64,000 bases of DNA, from NCBI GenBank assembly GCA_002786025.1, contig NHNW01000007.1, positions 1 to 64,000 of the forward strand. Reading direction: 5' to 3'. Below are positions 23,003-34,800 of the stretch, piece after piece; position 1 is the first letter of the stretch, and every line of letters starts with the position of its first letter. Below the pieces are notes generated by a model that searched no databases, was not told the origin of the DNA, and saw nothing but the letters and a program-made list of their open reading frames with translations. A program made the position numbers and the translations under genes. Source of the DNA: Zasmidium citrigriseum. Its lineage: Eukaryota > Ascomycota > Dothideomycetes > Mycosphaerellales > Mycosphaerellaceae.

Positions 23003-24580
23003 TCACAGACTCGCCTTCTCAGCACCCACAGAAGCCTGCAACCTCTCCAGCATCTCCCTCGCCTCCTCCTGATGCTCCGAATCAATTAACAGCTCACAAA
23101 TCTTCTGCGACATAACCCCCATCCCAGCCTTCAACATAGGAACAGCTTCAGGATTTCCGAACGGCATAACATCTTTGAAGATGTTCAAACGACTGTCACC
23201 GACCCAAGCGGCGGTTTTGGGGTGGTCGAGCCATTGGAGATTGTTGAAGTTCTATGAGAAGCATGAGCATTAGCGGTAGTCTTGAAAGGGAGAAGAGAGG
23301 AATGTGAACTTACAGTCTGCTGCATGACCAGAAGATAGTCAGCCGGTTTGTCGGGCATATCGACTGGCCCGCACAAGGAGTTCTTGGTCTTGATATCGTT
23401 GCCGTAGGTGGCTTCAACATGGCCAATGAGCGCTGAGCTGAAAGTCTGCTGACAGAACCTAACAGGCTGGAGAGTGATCTTCTTCTCTTCGAAGACCGGC
23501 TTCAAGGGCCGCTTCTTGATCGCACTCGCCGAACAATCCACGTAAAGCGTATGCGGCAGCGCATCAAAACTCCCATCCTCCAGAACAACCTTCTCTGGAG
23601 TGATCTCAGTAACATGCCCCTTCCTCACGATACTGCTCCTGATATCCTTCAACGCATCAAGCTCAATCCGACTAACAGTAGCGCAATGATGCATCGTCGG
23701 CTTCACCTCCCCATCCAGAACGAACGAATGGTCGCCCTCCACCTGACGCCTGAAGAAGTCATCAACGGAGGTCGCAGACATGATGGTCTCTTGCTGTTCC
23801 TGTGTCCGAGCTAACTTTTGCTCGAGTTGTTCGGGAATCGGCTGGAACGCCCCACGGTCGAAGTAGTAAGCGTCTCGGGGCATGATCCATTTGATGTTCT
23901 CGGGCTTGACGTTGTTTTCCAGCAGCCAGAGGCAGGCATCGATGCCGGTCTTGCCGCTTCCGATGACGGTGAAGTTGTCGTACTTGCCGGATTTGAAACG
24001 TTCGGGGAGTTGGTTTGGCGGTAGGCAGTCGATGTCTGATGCGACTGGGTATGGTGGGGCCCGAGAAGATGGAATTGTGGTCCGGCTGTATGAGGCGTCC
24101 ACGATGGTGCATTGTGGTCCGATTTCGTATTGTTTTCCAGTCTCGAGAGATTCGAAATGACGCTCTCCCTTCAAGGCATGCTTTGGGAAGAACTGGACTC
24201 GGCCGGAACCCAGGAACTTCTCCTGCATGATCTTGTCGAAGTATTCACAGATCTGGGAGCCAGTGGCCAGAGTTGAGAGTCCCTTGTTCCATCCACTCTC
24301 ATCGATCGTGCCGGCATCCAGCGGGGTCGAGTTGACACCATAGTATGCTGCCGGTTGATGAAGGCGGACATATGGATATGTCTTCGTCCAGTGGCCTGGG
24401 TGGAGAAGTCAGCCAATGTTCGACATGATGACTTGCTGGATACAAACCTCCCGGCTTCTCATTCTGATCCAGCATCACAACCGTGTTATCCGTCGCCTCA
24501 TCGAGCAGACTATCGACAAACGCCATGCCCATGGCACCCGCACCAACAACAACATAGTCCGCTGAGATGGTCTCCGCCAT
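23003..24580 (-). CDS. FAD/NAD(P)-binding oxidoreductase, monooxygenase-like
   Basis: Three exons (24580-24448, 24395-23314, 23251-23003), introns 52 and 62 bp, about 487 residues. The N-terminus holds an FAD-binding Rossmann motif (VVGAGAMGMAF) followed by 'HWTKTYPYVRLHQPAAYYG', reminiscent of flavin monooxygenases. A second nucleotide site appears mid-protein (FTVIGSGKTGIDACLWLL), fitting NADPH. The last third carries 'YVDCSASAIKKRP' and ends in a helical Glu/Leu-rich tail. Two dinucleotide sites suggest an FMO- or ThiF/pyridine-disulfide-like oxidoreductase; substrate unknown. It is upstream of and co-oriented with the proline racemase-family gene, so a shared amino-acid pathway is possible but unproven. 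Confidence 0.8.
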
Positions 24581-25234
24581 GTTCGATTTCGTCGGAGGAA
24601 GAGAAGTGAGAATGGAATCTTACGATGTGTGTCATGCCAGCTGAAGTACGTTTCCTCCCCATGTCAGCTTTCATACGCGAGGTGGATCCGATGCACCTTT
24701 CAGCCGCAGCTTATTAGTTGTACGGCCCCTGTTCGGCCGTATAATACGTAAGGCTGCCAGCGCAGACGCAAGGCATCTCTTTGAGAAACGATAGCGAAGG
24801 CGGCTGCAGCAACTTCTTGTCTTACGCACGAATCTAGACTTCTTGGAAGCAGATCTGCGAATGAAGCATCTCCGGACATGCGACTTGCTGGTGCGGCCTG
24901 AGCATTGAAGAGTGAGGTGGCTTTGAACGGTCCCATGGTCTCGACTAGCGCGAGGCTTTGTGAAGAGGTTTGGTTGATCGGTGTTCGCTGCACTAACGAA
25001 GATCCCACAAATAGGAACGTATCTTGACCACTTCCACGGGGCTGGTGATGCAGGCCGGTTCGCGAGATGGAGGTTTCGTTGCGATAAGTAAGACGTCGAG
25101 CATCGTTTCCTGTGATGGCGACTGGGGTGATCATTCCTTCATTCATCATGCCGCTATGCAAAAAGGATCTATACTTTATCGATGTCCGCTCTCATCTTCA
25201 CACCTTCATCCTGCTGCGTTCTCATCCATCCCAC
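24581..25234. other. Intergenic, no supported gene
   Basis: Lies between the start of the FAD oxidoreductase and the 3' end of HUL5. Short frames on both strands show no family features. Probably the promoter of the oxidoreductase plus the HUL5 terminator region. Confidence 0.5.
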
Positions 25235-28200
25235 CTACGACAAGTCAAATCCAGCGCCGCTCGAAACAGCCGCCAGCAGCTTCTTCTTCAACGTCCCCTC
25301 ATCCTTGTACATCGGCAACTTGAGCAAGTTGACGCAAGTACTCGTAGTAGGATATCGTCCTTCATCACTCCCGCTGTCCCGAATACTGAAGTGCGGATTC
25401 AGGTAGCCGAAGCCCAGAAGAGGACCTCGCGGTGTACTCGTAACAAACTTCAACACTTTCCTCCGGTCCTCATCTGGCAGCTTGTGCATGACATTCCAGA
25501 AGAGCTGCACCGTGGGATGTTCTTGTCCATCATTGCCGATGACATACACACCGCCGTACTGCGTGTTGCGGCGGAGGTCTTCGACATCAATCGTGGAGCC
25601 TTGTGCGCCGCCAATGAGGGTTTGCAGTTCGGTTTGGTTGAACATTGAGAGCCAAGATGGCTGGATGATATCCCCCAGTCCGCGAAGGAAGGCGTTGGTC
25701 TGGCGTTTGCTTTGAGACTGCAGTCGGAATGCGGCCATGCGATTGATGTATGAGAGGCGGTTTTCGTTGGTGACTGGGATGTTGGAGCCGTTTGGAGCCA
25801 GTTCGACAGTGACCACCCGTTGATTGTGCTCTGGTCCGACGGTGACGTTGACCGTGAAGTCGAGACCGAAGTCTTCCGCATTCTCGGCATTCTTCAGATC
25901 AAGCAAGCCCTTGTAAATGGTCTCGTCGAGCTCGCGCAAGTCATTGATGTTTGGTCGGTAATGTGACTCGTTCGGTGCACTGCCAGTGCCGCCGGTGAGT
26001 GCCCATTTCTTGAGAAAGAAGCCAGCGAATGATACGTCCACCAAAATACCTTCATACAAACACTTGCCAATGATACGACCCAAGAACTCGTACTGCTTCA
26101 ATAGTTCTCGCACTTGCTCTCGCATGTCTGGCGAGTCTTCTCGCAGACCAAACTCCTGCAGACGTATTCGGAGATCCTCAATGGCAGTGGGGTTTGGATA
26201 CAGGAGGTGCTGGTCGTTCTCGATGAAGAAGTGATTCATCTCCTCAGATTCTTGACTAAAGGCCTGACTGATGACGCTGGTCAAGAACTCCTTCGTCACA
26301 CCTCCACCATCAATACCGGCTTCTGGCGTGTCGAACTGATCGATGAAGGTGATCTGGATGGGCTCCTTCAAGTCGGCTCCGAGGTCGTAGAACTGCTCAT
26401 ATGCGTCCATGAACTCTGAAGTGCGCTTGATTCTGGCGTGGTGCCTTGACAGTGGATCTCGCTGCCCTGGCATCATGCCGCCCATCATCGCATCGTTGCG
26501 CTGCATCATGCGCCAGATCTCGGGATCGACGTGACCATTTCGCCGCTTTGCTTGATCCAAAAGAACGAACTGTCGGAAGATCTCCACTCGCGTATGGAAA
26601 GGAATGAAGAACGGCATATTCTGCAAGATCTCCAGCCGTGGAGCAACGGACTCCAGGTATCGCTTCCTGCTTGCCTTACGCTGGGCTCGTTCTCGAGCTT
26701 CTTGATTGCGCAGAATGCGAGCATAGCTGGAGCTGCCTCTTGAAATCGATCCATTGACCGGCTCGACATCATCGTCATCAGAATCCTCATCTTTGTCGTC
26801 GTCGTCCAGCTCCTGCACAGTATGCCTCCGCTCCTCCTCTTCTACCACACCTGGGATGAAAGTCTTCATATCGAATCGTTCAGTCATCAGCCAGTGATCC
26901 TTTGGCAGGAAGCTTCGTCGTGAGTCTCGTTCGTATATCGCGCGGAGAAGTCCAGTCACGAGGCCCTTCAGGTAGTCGATGGTCAGTCCTGGAAGTCCAG
27001 CAACGGTGAGTGGTTTCACTTCGGGGGTGGATGAAGTTGAGGTGCCAAACCGGCGTCCGGAATTGAAGAGCGGCTCATCTCTCGCTGGCATTGGAGCTGC
27101 ATCATTGAGATCTTTTGCATCGAAGTAGAGCGTAAAACCTAGATTCTTCAAGAATGTCACCAGATGCGCAACGTCACGAACAGGTACAGCGCTGTTCTTC
27201 TTGGCCAAGGGACTGCTTCCCATAAACTCTTCATCATCCATGATCTTCAAGTCGAAAGTAAACATCTCCAGGAAGACCAAAACCACCGTCCAATCGTCTT
27301 TCTGCCGGGGAGAAGGTTTCGTATTCTTGAGCAGATGCACAACATCTCGGGAGTTTGACGAGACGTCGCTGAATACCTGACACTGCTTGGTCGCATGCCA
27401 CAGATATCCTGTCGGCGATGCACTGCTTTTGCTGGTAGGCCCAAGGTGGAGCCACATGCGGATGTCATCAGCTCTCCGGGGAAAGCATCGTAGAAGAGTC
27501 AAGGCGTATCCGGCCAGAATTTGAGCGTTGTTGTTGGTGGAGATGGTAGATTCATTTCCTGAAAGAAGGTTCCGAATTGCGTTTTGGTCGAGGAGAGTCT
27601 TGACCTGGGCATTGAGGAAAGTGTTGAGCGGAAGGCTACTTGACAGCTTCGATAGCACGTCTCTGTCAAAGATTTCGTTATCAGCATCAACAGTCTGGCC
27701 ATCAAAATCCACGTCGTCCGCAAGCGATCCCAGCAAGCGGCCAACGGCGGCGGTGAAGGTCATGCTGCTGGTGTGTCCAGTCACATGGATCATGTTGCCC
27801 AGTAGCCATAGTCGCTCTCGTGGACTACTCGATCGATCTTCTCCCAGCCCGATCACCGCCTCTGCCAGAGTCTGAGCATCGACAGCAGCCCGTAGCAAGC
27901 TCAGCATCTCCGAGTTGACAGGGCGAGCAAGAAGAATGACCAAGCCAGTGTAGGCCTCCTTGGACTGCTTCAACGGGGCCAGCAGAGCGCCCTGCAGAGG
28001 TTCATTGGGTAGATTTGATGTTGAAGTCAGAGCTTCATAGTAATCGATGGCCTCCTTGGTGCTGAACGAGCTCTGCCGTGCGGCGAAGGCCAATATCCAG
28101 AGCAGCGTCCTATCCGTGTCCGCATTCGGCACCTTCCTCGCTTTCAACGCCGCGATGCATGCTCTTTGCAGCTTCGAGTACGCCACTCTCCAGCTCTCCC

Positions 28201-28621
28201 CTTCACATGTCACCGTCTCACTGGTGGTGACCTGCCGCGTGCCATACCACGCCAACCGCTGCACATCGCTGGGCTCTGCCTTCGGACTGAAGAAAAGCAA
28301 CAATCTCCGCAGCTGCCGTAGCGAGTCATCTCCCGACTGATATGCGCCTGTTGAAGTGTTCTCCGTCTCATCCCAGACTTGCCTCCAAATCTTGAATGTT
28401 CGCCTCCTAGACCGATGACCCCGCCATACTTTCTGGATTCGAGCTGATGCTTGCAGTCGTTCTCGTTGTTGCTGGCGGTGAACTCGGTCTTGCTGGGCGG
28501 AGGCGATCGCTTGCTGAGCGCCAGAGCCAGTACTCGACGAAGCGGCGAAAGGGTTCGAGGGGCGGCCGGAGAGGTTGACGTTGCGTGGGCGGCGAGCGGA
28601 GCCCGTGAAAGACTGGTACAT
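25235..28621 (-). CDS. HECT-type E3 ubiquitin ligase HUL5/UBE3C
   Basis: Intronless, 1128 residues. The N-terminus (MYQSFTGSARRPRNVNLSG) is the signature of the HUL5/UBE3C subfamily, followed by an IQ-like helix (IQKVWRGHRSRRRTF, residues 62-76). The C-terminal third is a HECT domain; the thioester cysteine is in 'TSTCVNLLKLP' near residue 1095. HUL5 extends ubiquitin chains at the proteasome and helps clear misfolded cytosolic proteins; that role is from the family. An acidic Asp/Glu run (DDDDKDEDSDDDD) splits the middle. It is divergent from an MFS transporter gene. Confidence 0.93.
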   Translation of the reverse strand: MYQSFTGSARRPRNVNLSGRPSNPFAASSSTGSGAQQAIASAQQDRVHRQQQRERLQASARIQKVWRGHRSRRRTFKIWRQVWDETENTSTGAYQSGDDSLRQLRRLLLFFSPKAEPSDVQRLAWYGTRQVTTSETVTCEGESWRVAYSKLQRACIAALKARKVPNADTDRTLLWILAFAARQSSFSTKEAIDYYEALTSTSNLPNEPLQGALLAPLKQSKEAYTGLVILLARPVNSEMLSLLRAAVDAQTLAEAVIGLGEDRSSSPRERLWLLGNMIHVTGHTSSMTFTAAVGRLLGSLADDVDFDGQTVDADNEIFDRDVLSKLSSSLPLNTFLNAQVKTLLDQNAIRNLLSGNESTISTNNNAQILAGYALTLLRCFPRRADDIRMWLHLGPTSKSSASPTGYLWHATKQCQVFSDVSSNSRDVVHLLKNTKPSPRQKDDWTVVLVFLEMFTFDLKIMDDEEFMGSSPLAKKNSAVPVRDVAHLVTFLKNLGFTLYFDAKDLNDAAPMPARDEPLFNSGRRFGTSTSSTPEVKPLTVAGLPGLTIDYLKGLVTGLLRAIYERDSRRSFLPKDHWLMTERFDMKTFIPGVVEEEERRHTVQELDDDDKDEDSDDDDVEPVNGSISRGSSSYARILRNQEARERAQRKASRKRYLESVAPRLEILQNMPFFIPFHTRVEIFRQFVLLDQAKRRNGHVDPEIWRMMQRNDAMMGGMMPGQRDPLSRHHARIKRTSEFMDAYEQFYDLGADLKEPIQITFIDQFDTPEAGIDGGGVTKEFLTSVISQAFSQESEEMNHFFIENDQHLLYPNPTAIEDLRIRLQEFGLREDSPDMREQVRELLKQYEFLGRIIGKCLYEGILVDVSFAGFFLKKWALTGGTGSAPNESHYRPNINDLRELDETIYKGLLDLKNAENAEDFGLDFTVNVTVGPEHNQRVVTVELAPNGSNIPVTNENRLSYINRMAAFRLQSQSKRQTNAFLRGLGDIIQPSWLSMFNQTELQTLIGGAQGSTIDVEDLRRNTQYGGVYVIGNDGQEHPTVQLFWNVMHKLPDEDRRKVLKFVTSTPRGPLLGFGYLNPHFSIRDSGSDEGRYPTTSTCVNLLKLPMYKDEGTLKKKLLAAVSSGAGFDLS

Positions 28622-29000
28622 CGTCGCTGCGAGGAAAGAGAAAGGGAGATTATTGTTGTATTCGTCAATTCATGCCTCGTCAGCTTCGCCACATTACCGC
28701 CGCCGTCAATATCAAGTCTCGGAGTTGGATGGTGAAGTGGAAGTGGATATGGATGGATGCTTCCAGAGCCGTACATCACTAAGAGGGTCGTTGCTGCCTC
28801 AGGCAACAATCTCATCTTCGCCCGAAGAAAGGCCGACAATGCGCGTATTCGCGCGCGTGGCAGCCGAGGCCGGAGTCGCTCCTTCCTTCCAACACAGTCG
28901 CGCAAGGGCGTAGATATCGCTTCTTTATCAACGCTCTTTCCCTCAATCTTCCTCAAGAATGGCCTCATAAACACAGAAATACATCTCGCCGACTAGAGCG
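28622..29000. promoter_or_regulatory. Shared divergent promoter region
   Basis: A 379-bp spacer separates the divergent HUL5-type (minus) and FLVCR-like MFS (plus) start codons, so both promoters must lie here or overlap. I see no clear TATA box or binding site I could name. Confidence 0.5.
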
Positions 29001-30437
29001 ATGTCCGGGCCGAGCTCTGGCGTAGCGCTGCAGCGGCAGACCAGCCGCGATTCCACCGTCAAGCGGCCCGGCGACGACGATGTGCTCGTCCACCAGACCA
29101 CCGCTTCCACCGCCGACGAGCTGCTGGACGAGCATGCTGAAGATGTTCCTCCCCGCCAGTATCGCACCTACAAGCGCCGCTACTTTGGTCTCGCGCAACT
29201 CGTGCTGCTCAACATTGTCATCTCGTGGGACTGGCTCACGTACGCCTCCGTCTCTGACACCGCCGCCACCTTCTTCAACACCACCGAAAGTGTCATCAAC
29301 TGGCTGAGCACCGCCTTCCTCCTCGCCTTTGTCGTCTCCGCGCCTGCGACCATCTGGGTGCTCAACCACTACGGCCCCAAAGCTTCCATCCTCGCCGCCA
29401 GCGCCCTGACCCTCGCCGGCAACTGGATCCGCTATGCTGGAACTCGCGCTGGACACGGCTACTTTGGCGTCGTCATGTTCGGCCAGATCCTCATCGGTCT
29501 GGCTCAGCCCTTTGTTCTGGCAGCGCCCACTCGCTACAGCCAGCTGTGGTTCAGCGATCAAGGCCGCATCACCGCCACTGCCATCGCATCCCTGGCCAAC
29601 CCCCTGGGAGGCGCATTGGGCCAACTGATCTCGCCGCTGTGGTCGGACGACATCTCTGGCTTCCCAAATATGGTGCTCTATGTTGGCATCATCTCCAGCG
29701 TCGCCACCATTCCAGCACCCTTCATCCCCGCCAAACCACCATCGCCGCCCTCAGCGACTGCCGCGCTGAAGAAACTTGATCTCGCCCAAGCGCTACGTGA
29801 ACTACCTCGCAACGCTTCTTTCTTCCTCGTTGCCATTCCTTTCTCTGTCTACGTCGGCTTCTTCAACGCCACTTCGTCTCTGATCAACCAGATCTTCGAA
29901 CCCTACGGCTTTTCCGAGACAGACGCCGGCATTGCAGGCGGCCTCCTAATTCTCGTGGGACTTATCGCATCTGCAATTGTATCACCTATTGTCGACAGAA
30001 CGAAAAAATATCTCATCGTCATCAAAGTGCTAATACCCATCATCGGCATATTGTACATCATCCTCATCTGGATGCCTGGCACTCGAAGCGTGCCTGGACC
30101 CTACATCGTCTGCGCATTGCTCGGCGCGACTTCATTCTCACTGTTGCCAGTCGCGCTGGAGCTGCTATCCATCATCACTCTGCCAGTCTCACCAGAAGTC
30201 AGCAGTGTCATTGCATGGTCTGGCGGACAGGTCCTCGGAGCCATCTTCATCGTCATCATGGATTCTCTCCAGGGAGGATTGAGTGGCGAGCCAGCGGAAT
30301 CCCTGAAGCGGTCGCTCATCTTCCAGGCAGTCGTTGCCTGCGCAGTTGTACCACTGCCACTGATGCTGGGATTGTGGAGGTTTCGCAAGATCGTTTACAA
30401 TCACGCTGGCGGCTACATGGAAGCGCAAACTACGTAA
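29001..30437 (+). CDS. MFS transporter, FLVCR-like
   Basis: Intronless, 478 residues. A polar 70-residue cytosolic N-terminus precedes about twelve hydrophobic segments. The first membrane stretch (YFGLAQLVLLNIVISWDWLTYASVSDTAA, with Trp-Asp-Trp) and 'GNWIRYAG' resemble the FLVCR/DIRC2 branch of the major facilitator superfamily. Animal members move haem or choline; fungal members are largely unassigned, so the substrate is open. The loop after membrane helix six is Pro-rich (AKPPSPPSAT). Confidence 0.85.
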   Translation: MSGPSSGVALQRQTSRDSTVKRPGDDDVLVHQTTASTADELLDEHAEDVPPRQYRTYKRRYFGLAQLVLLNIVISWDWLTYASVSDTAATFFNTTESVINWLSTAFLLAFVVSAPATIWVLNHYGPKASILAASALTLAGNWIRYAGTRAGHGYFGVVMFGQILIGLAQPFVLAAPTRYSQLWFSDQGRITATAIASLANPLGGALGQLISPLWSDDISGFPNMVLYVGIISSVATIPAPFIPAKPPSPPSATAALKKLDLAQALRELPRNASFFLVAIPFSVYVGFFNATSSLINQIFEPYGFSETDAGIAGGLLILVGLIASAIVSPIVDRTKKYLIVIKVLIPIIGILYIILIWMPGTRSVPGPYIVCALLGATSFSLLPVALELLSIITLPVSPEVSSVIAWSGGQVLGAIFIVIMDSLQGGLSGEPAESLKRSLIFQAVVACAVVPLPLMLGLWRFRKIVYNHAGGYMEAQTT

Positions 30438-30787
30438 GACCACACCATTTCACGGCTGAGTCCTCAACCTATACTTCGTGTTCCGTAGGTCTGATCTCAT
30501 CCATGCTACAGCTCGAACAGAGTCAATGCTGATACTCGAATTCTAGGCAGAGCATCGGACAAACAAAGGACTCGGATTCTGTGCACTCACTGAATGCTTT
30601 GTTGGAGGATCCATCCACATCCGGCGATCAACAGCGTTGAGGCAACGCAATGGCTTTGTCTGCACAGCTTTTTATCCCAGTCAGTGCCAACCCGCAGTAC
30701 CGGAGCTCTATCAAACGCCTCACTCGGACGATCAAGCCTACGAAATCAACAGAAGCGTAATCTTCCAAACGCCAGAGCTCGACCGAA

Positions 30788-31192
30788 ATGCCGCCCAAAA
30801 CACCCGGCCGTGTGGCAGGCACTCCCAAGAAGCCACCGCACGCACCCAAGAAAACCAAGCCCAATGCCAACAGAATCGTCACATCCGAACCTCCTCCTCG
30901 TATGGGCCCTCTCACTCTGGCTCCGGCGGCCCCTGCGGCTGAAGCACCAGCAGCGCCACGAAAAAGACGTCCCACACCTCGCAAGGTCAAGCCGTACAAC
31001 CACAAACCTTCCATGCGCGGGCGCAGCAAAGGCACAGGTCCAGCACCAGGTACTGGGCCCACTCGCGGCACATACCAGCATGTCCGTCTGCCGTACATCC
31101 CACCTGCGGACTTGGCGAGGAGGAGGGTGTTGAGGAGTGAGAAGGAGAAGAGGACGGTGCAGAATTATGCGTTGCCTATGGGGAAGAAGTAA
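30788..31192 (+). CDS. Small basic Pro/Lys-rich hypothetical protein
   Basis: A 134-residue frame starting MPPKTPGRVAGTPKKPP, very rich in Pro, Lys, Arg and Ala, and ending in a more regular 'IPPADLARRRVLRSEKEKRTVQNYALPMGKK'. The ATG has a favourable GAAATG context. The composition suggests a nucleic-acid-associated or disordered protein. I recognise no family. It could be spurious, but the opposite-strand frames are less protein-like. Confidence 0.4.
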   Translation: MPPKTPGRVAGTPKKPPHAPKKTKPNANRIVTSEPPPRMGPLTLAPAAPAAEAPAAPRKRRPTPRKVKPYNHKPSMRGRSKGTGPAPGTGPTRGTYQHVRLPYIPPADLARRRVLRSEKEKRTVQNYALPMGKK

Positions 31193-31858
31193 TGAGAGGG
31201 AGTGCTTGAGACGATATTTGGTGGCGAGTGAATGTTCAGCGCACTGGTTGTATTACGGCTGGGACAATGCAGTGCCCCACCAGAAGAACCAGGCTCGAGG
31301 GGCGTGGGAATGACATCTGTCCCTTCGATTGTTCAAAGCATGCACTATGTGTCTCTGCAGGAGGGAGCTCGTAATGGTACTTCGAAACATCTTTCATCAA
31401 CCTCTCGCATCATCTCGTTCCTCGCTGAGTTTCTTTGCCGCACGATTCACCCATCACCCATTGTAAAAGCGAGCCACTTTCTATCACCCTTCGCTGTTTG
31501 TTGTTGTCGTCCGATACTGGTCTCTGTTTTCAGCTCCTTCATGCCACCATGCGGTTTTGTAGCGTTTTCATGAAAGCGCCTAGTAGCATCCACCCGCGCT
31601 TGATGGTAAGGTGTAGTCAGCGCAAAATCCACACAGTACCGGGAGTACACGCCTTCCAAATCAATACGACATTCTCATGAATACTTTCTGGCACCGAATG
31701 CTTCACATTCAATCTATCCTGTCCATCTATCTACTCGGGGGCATCTAACACCCGCCAGCCAATGACTTGAACCGAACACAGCAACCAAGCTCCTTCAATT
31801 CCAAACGCTTTTGCCATTCTCCCCAAACACACTCCTACCATGCAGTTCCGTCAATCTT
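31193..31858. other. Intergenic, convergent 3' ends
   Basis: Lies between the 3' ends of the small basic protein and the DDX60-like helicase. Only short frames without recognisable features. Confidence 0.5.
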
Positions 31859-34800
31859 CTAAGCCCACATAGCCCTAAACTTGACATTGTAAACCTCATG
31901 TAGCTTCTGGAATGCCTTGAGCACATTCTTCAGCCCCTCATTTCCCTCGCCTTCCCAAGAAGCCGTAGTCTCTCTGGCCTCCTCTTCCTCAGCAGCTCGC
32001 AGCTGCTTCCGATCCATCTCCGCCTCAGCAGCCTCCTCATCACCCGCGAGATCCTCCCAGCTCTCTGCGTTCTTCGCCTGTCTCTTCGTTGGTGCCTCCT
32101 TCACCTTGGCTCGCTCGGGTAAGACAACACCAGAATCCGCAGCGCTGGGACCAGAAACCTCACTCGCTTGCTCTTCAACCGCGGCGTTCTTGTCATCCTC
32201 TTCCTCTTCGTGTGCATCCATGCGACCCATGATATCCAGCATATCCATATCGCTGCCTTCGGAGAGTTTCATGAAGTTCATGAGGCTGGTGATGATGGTG
32301 GCGAGGACGAGCGAGAAGTCGTTGAGTAGGAACCAGATGTCCGCGCGGCGGATCCCGTTCGCACGCTCGATGGTGATGACGTCGCCATGCTTGAAGAAGT
32401 CGAGGAGGTAGGCGTTGAGGGGAACTTCCATTTCTTCGGGGTAGACGTCCATGTGTGGGATGACGGCTTCTTCGAGGAAGATACCATCGCGGGTGGTCTG
32501 GCAGAGATCGTGGATGCTGTCGAAGGAGTCGCCGGCGCCGGAGAGCGCGACGAATGATGAGCGGATGTGCGCCGGTGGGAGGGTGTTGATCTCGGCTGCT
32601 GCTTCGTCTGCACCGACGTCGATGCCGGTCAGAGGCAGCTTGCGATCGTCGTTCTTGATGTGCTGCTGCACGAATGTCTCCACGTAAGCACGGAACACCT
32701 TCAGAGTCTGCTTGTTGTGATCCATCAAGATTGACGAAGCCTTCTCGGGCATTGGCGGCAGGAAGACGATCGAGGATGAGGGCTTGACCACCTTCTCGCG
32801 ATACTCGGAATCTGCCTGACGGCACAACACTCGGTTGAAGAGGTGCGACATGACCAGCATTAGCGTCTCCAGAGTATCCTTCTCGTTCGTGTTGATTCCG
32901 GCGCACAGCTCGTGGAAAAAGCCTTCTTTCAGCAAGGCATGGAAGGCAAACGACGAGTTCTCCGTGAAGTACAGATGGCTAACCAGACCGGCGAAGTTGA
33001 GCGGTGCACCATCGGAGCCGAGGAGGTATTGTCGGCGAAGATACTCGATCGAGAAACGCAGGTGATGCATCGTCTGGTCCTTGAAAGACGGCCCGCCCAT
33101 GTACAGACGTGGCTGAGAGAGCAATGCATTGATGGCACTGACAGCATACTTGGCGTTATTTGACTCATGCAGGAGCGTGAAGAGTCGCAGAACCAGCGTC
33201 GTGGTGATTGGGAAGTGACCGTTCAGGTCGGGAAGTCGGGAGCTGAGCAGTCTGCAGACCTTCTGCCGTGAGATGCCCTGGAAGACGATATTTCCGAGCA
33301 AATCGAAACCACGACGACCCGCACGACCAGCGCACTGCCGATAGTTGAGTGCAGTCAAGAAGACTGAGTCGCCAGAGAAGACGACCGTCTTGCAGGGCAT
33401 GTTGATACCCAAGGCAAGCGTACCGGTGGCGATGATCACCCGCAAGTAGCCCTTGCGGAAGAGAATCTCGACAACTTGACGGTACTTGCGGTTCATACCG
33501 GCGTGATGGACACCAACACCTCGGGACAGAGAGTTTATGAGCCACTGCGGTACGTCTCGGCGGCGCAGTTGACGAATGTAGACTTCAAACTCGGACGTCT
33601 GCACCTTGGTGTGGTCGGCGAAGTGGTAGCCTTCTTGAGGAGCCTCCGGATCGAACGACTCCCACTTGGTCTCCTCGCCACCAGCCTCATCACGCTGATT
33701 GTCAAGCTTCGAGCCCATCTCATCATCGTCGTCTTTGTTCTTCTTGGTAGCTTTGGCCTTGCTGGCCTTGGAAGAAGCGGTCTTCGCATTCAGCTTCTTC
33801 CATTGCTCCCAGGCTTCCAGAGTCTTCTGCCACTTGGGGCCGGTCTTGCGCTGCTTTAGTTCGGCAGACTCCAGCTGCTCAAGAACGGCTTTGCAGACCT
33901 TCTCGCACTGGTGACGGTCGTAGTTGAAGAGGATGGCGGGCAAGGCGTCTTGCTCTTGCAGGCGGCAGAGTAGCGGGAGGGTAGTCTTGTTAAGATCTTC
34001 CACCGGCGTCAATGCCTTCCGCGAGGCTTGTGCCTGCGCCGAAGTGGTATAGAGCTCTTCGCGCTTGTCGTTGCGGAAGCTCTGCTCAAGTTCGTGCACC
34101 AGTTTGTCGTAGGGAGAGGTTGTGTCTTGCAGCCAGGATCGCAGCAACTCCTTCAGGTCTTTCTCCCACTTGAGAATGTCTACCTTGCGTGAAACTTCTG
34201 GCAAGGCCTTCGCTGGGTCAAGCTTTGATGGCACGCTGTGATCGGGTGTCTGCACTTTGACCATGGCTTGCCACAGGAAGTAGCAGTCACGTGGCTCGAG
34301 TGCAAGATCTTCTGGGATACCGCGGGACTTGTCGACGAGGCCAGCAACAGGATGGACGAAGTTGAAGCCTGGTAGACCCTCGAGACCGAGTGAGCCGAAT
34401 GCCGACTTGCTTGGGACTCCCGTAAACTCAAATTGCTGTGGTGGTACGTAGAAGTACTTTCGCAGGTCTGAGTATCGGTACGGATGATGGACAGTGACCA
34501 AGTCCTTGCCGATGGCTTCTTGTGTTGTGCCAAGCCATCCACTGAACTCGTCAGGATTGCCAACCGTGGCGGAAAGGGCAACGATCGGGCATGGTGCCAT
34601 GAGCAACAGCTGCTCCCAGACAACACCATCCTCAGCCTGGCCGATGGAGTGGATTTCGTCGAAGATGATGCGCTTCACTCTGCTCGACCATGAGTTGGCG
34701 TTGGAGGGGGCGAGAAGCATGATTTGGAGAACATGCGGCACAGTGACCAGGACCTGGCATCCAGTCGGGTTGTTGATGCGGTAATCTCTCGTGTGGATGG

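Noticed and set aside
28965..29624. 219-codon minus-strand frame, Gly/Val/Asp-rich
   Set aside because: It is the antisense shadow of the GC-rich 5' end of the FLVCR-like MFS gene.
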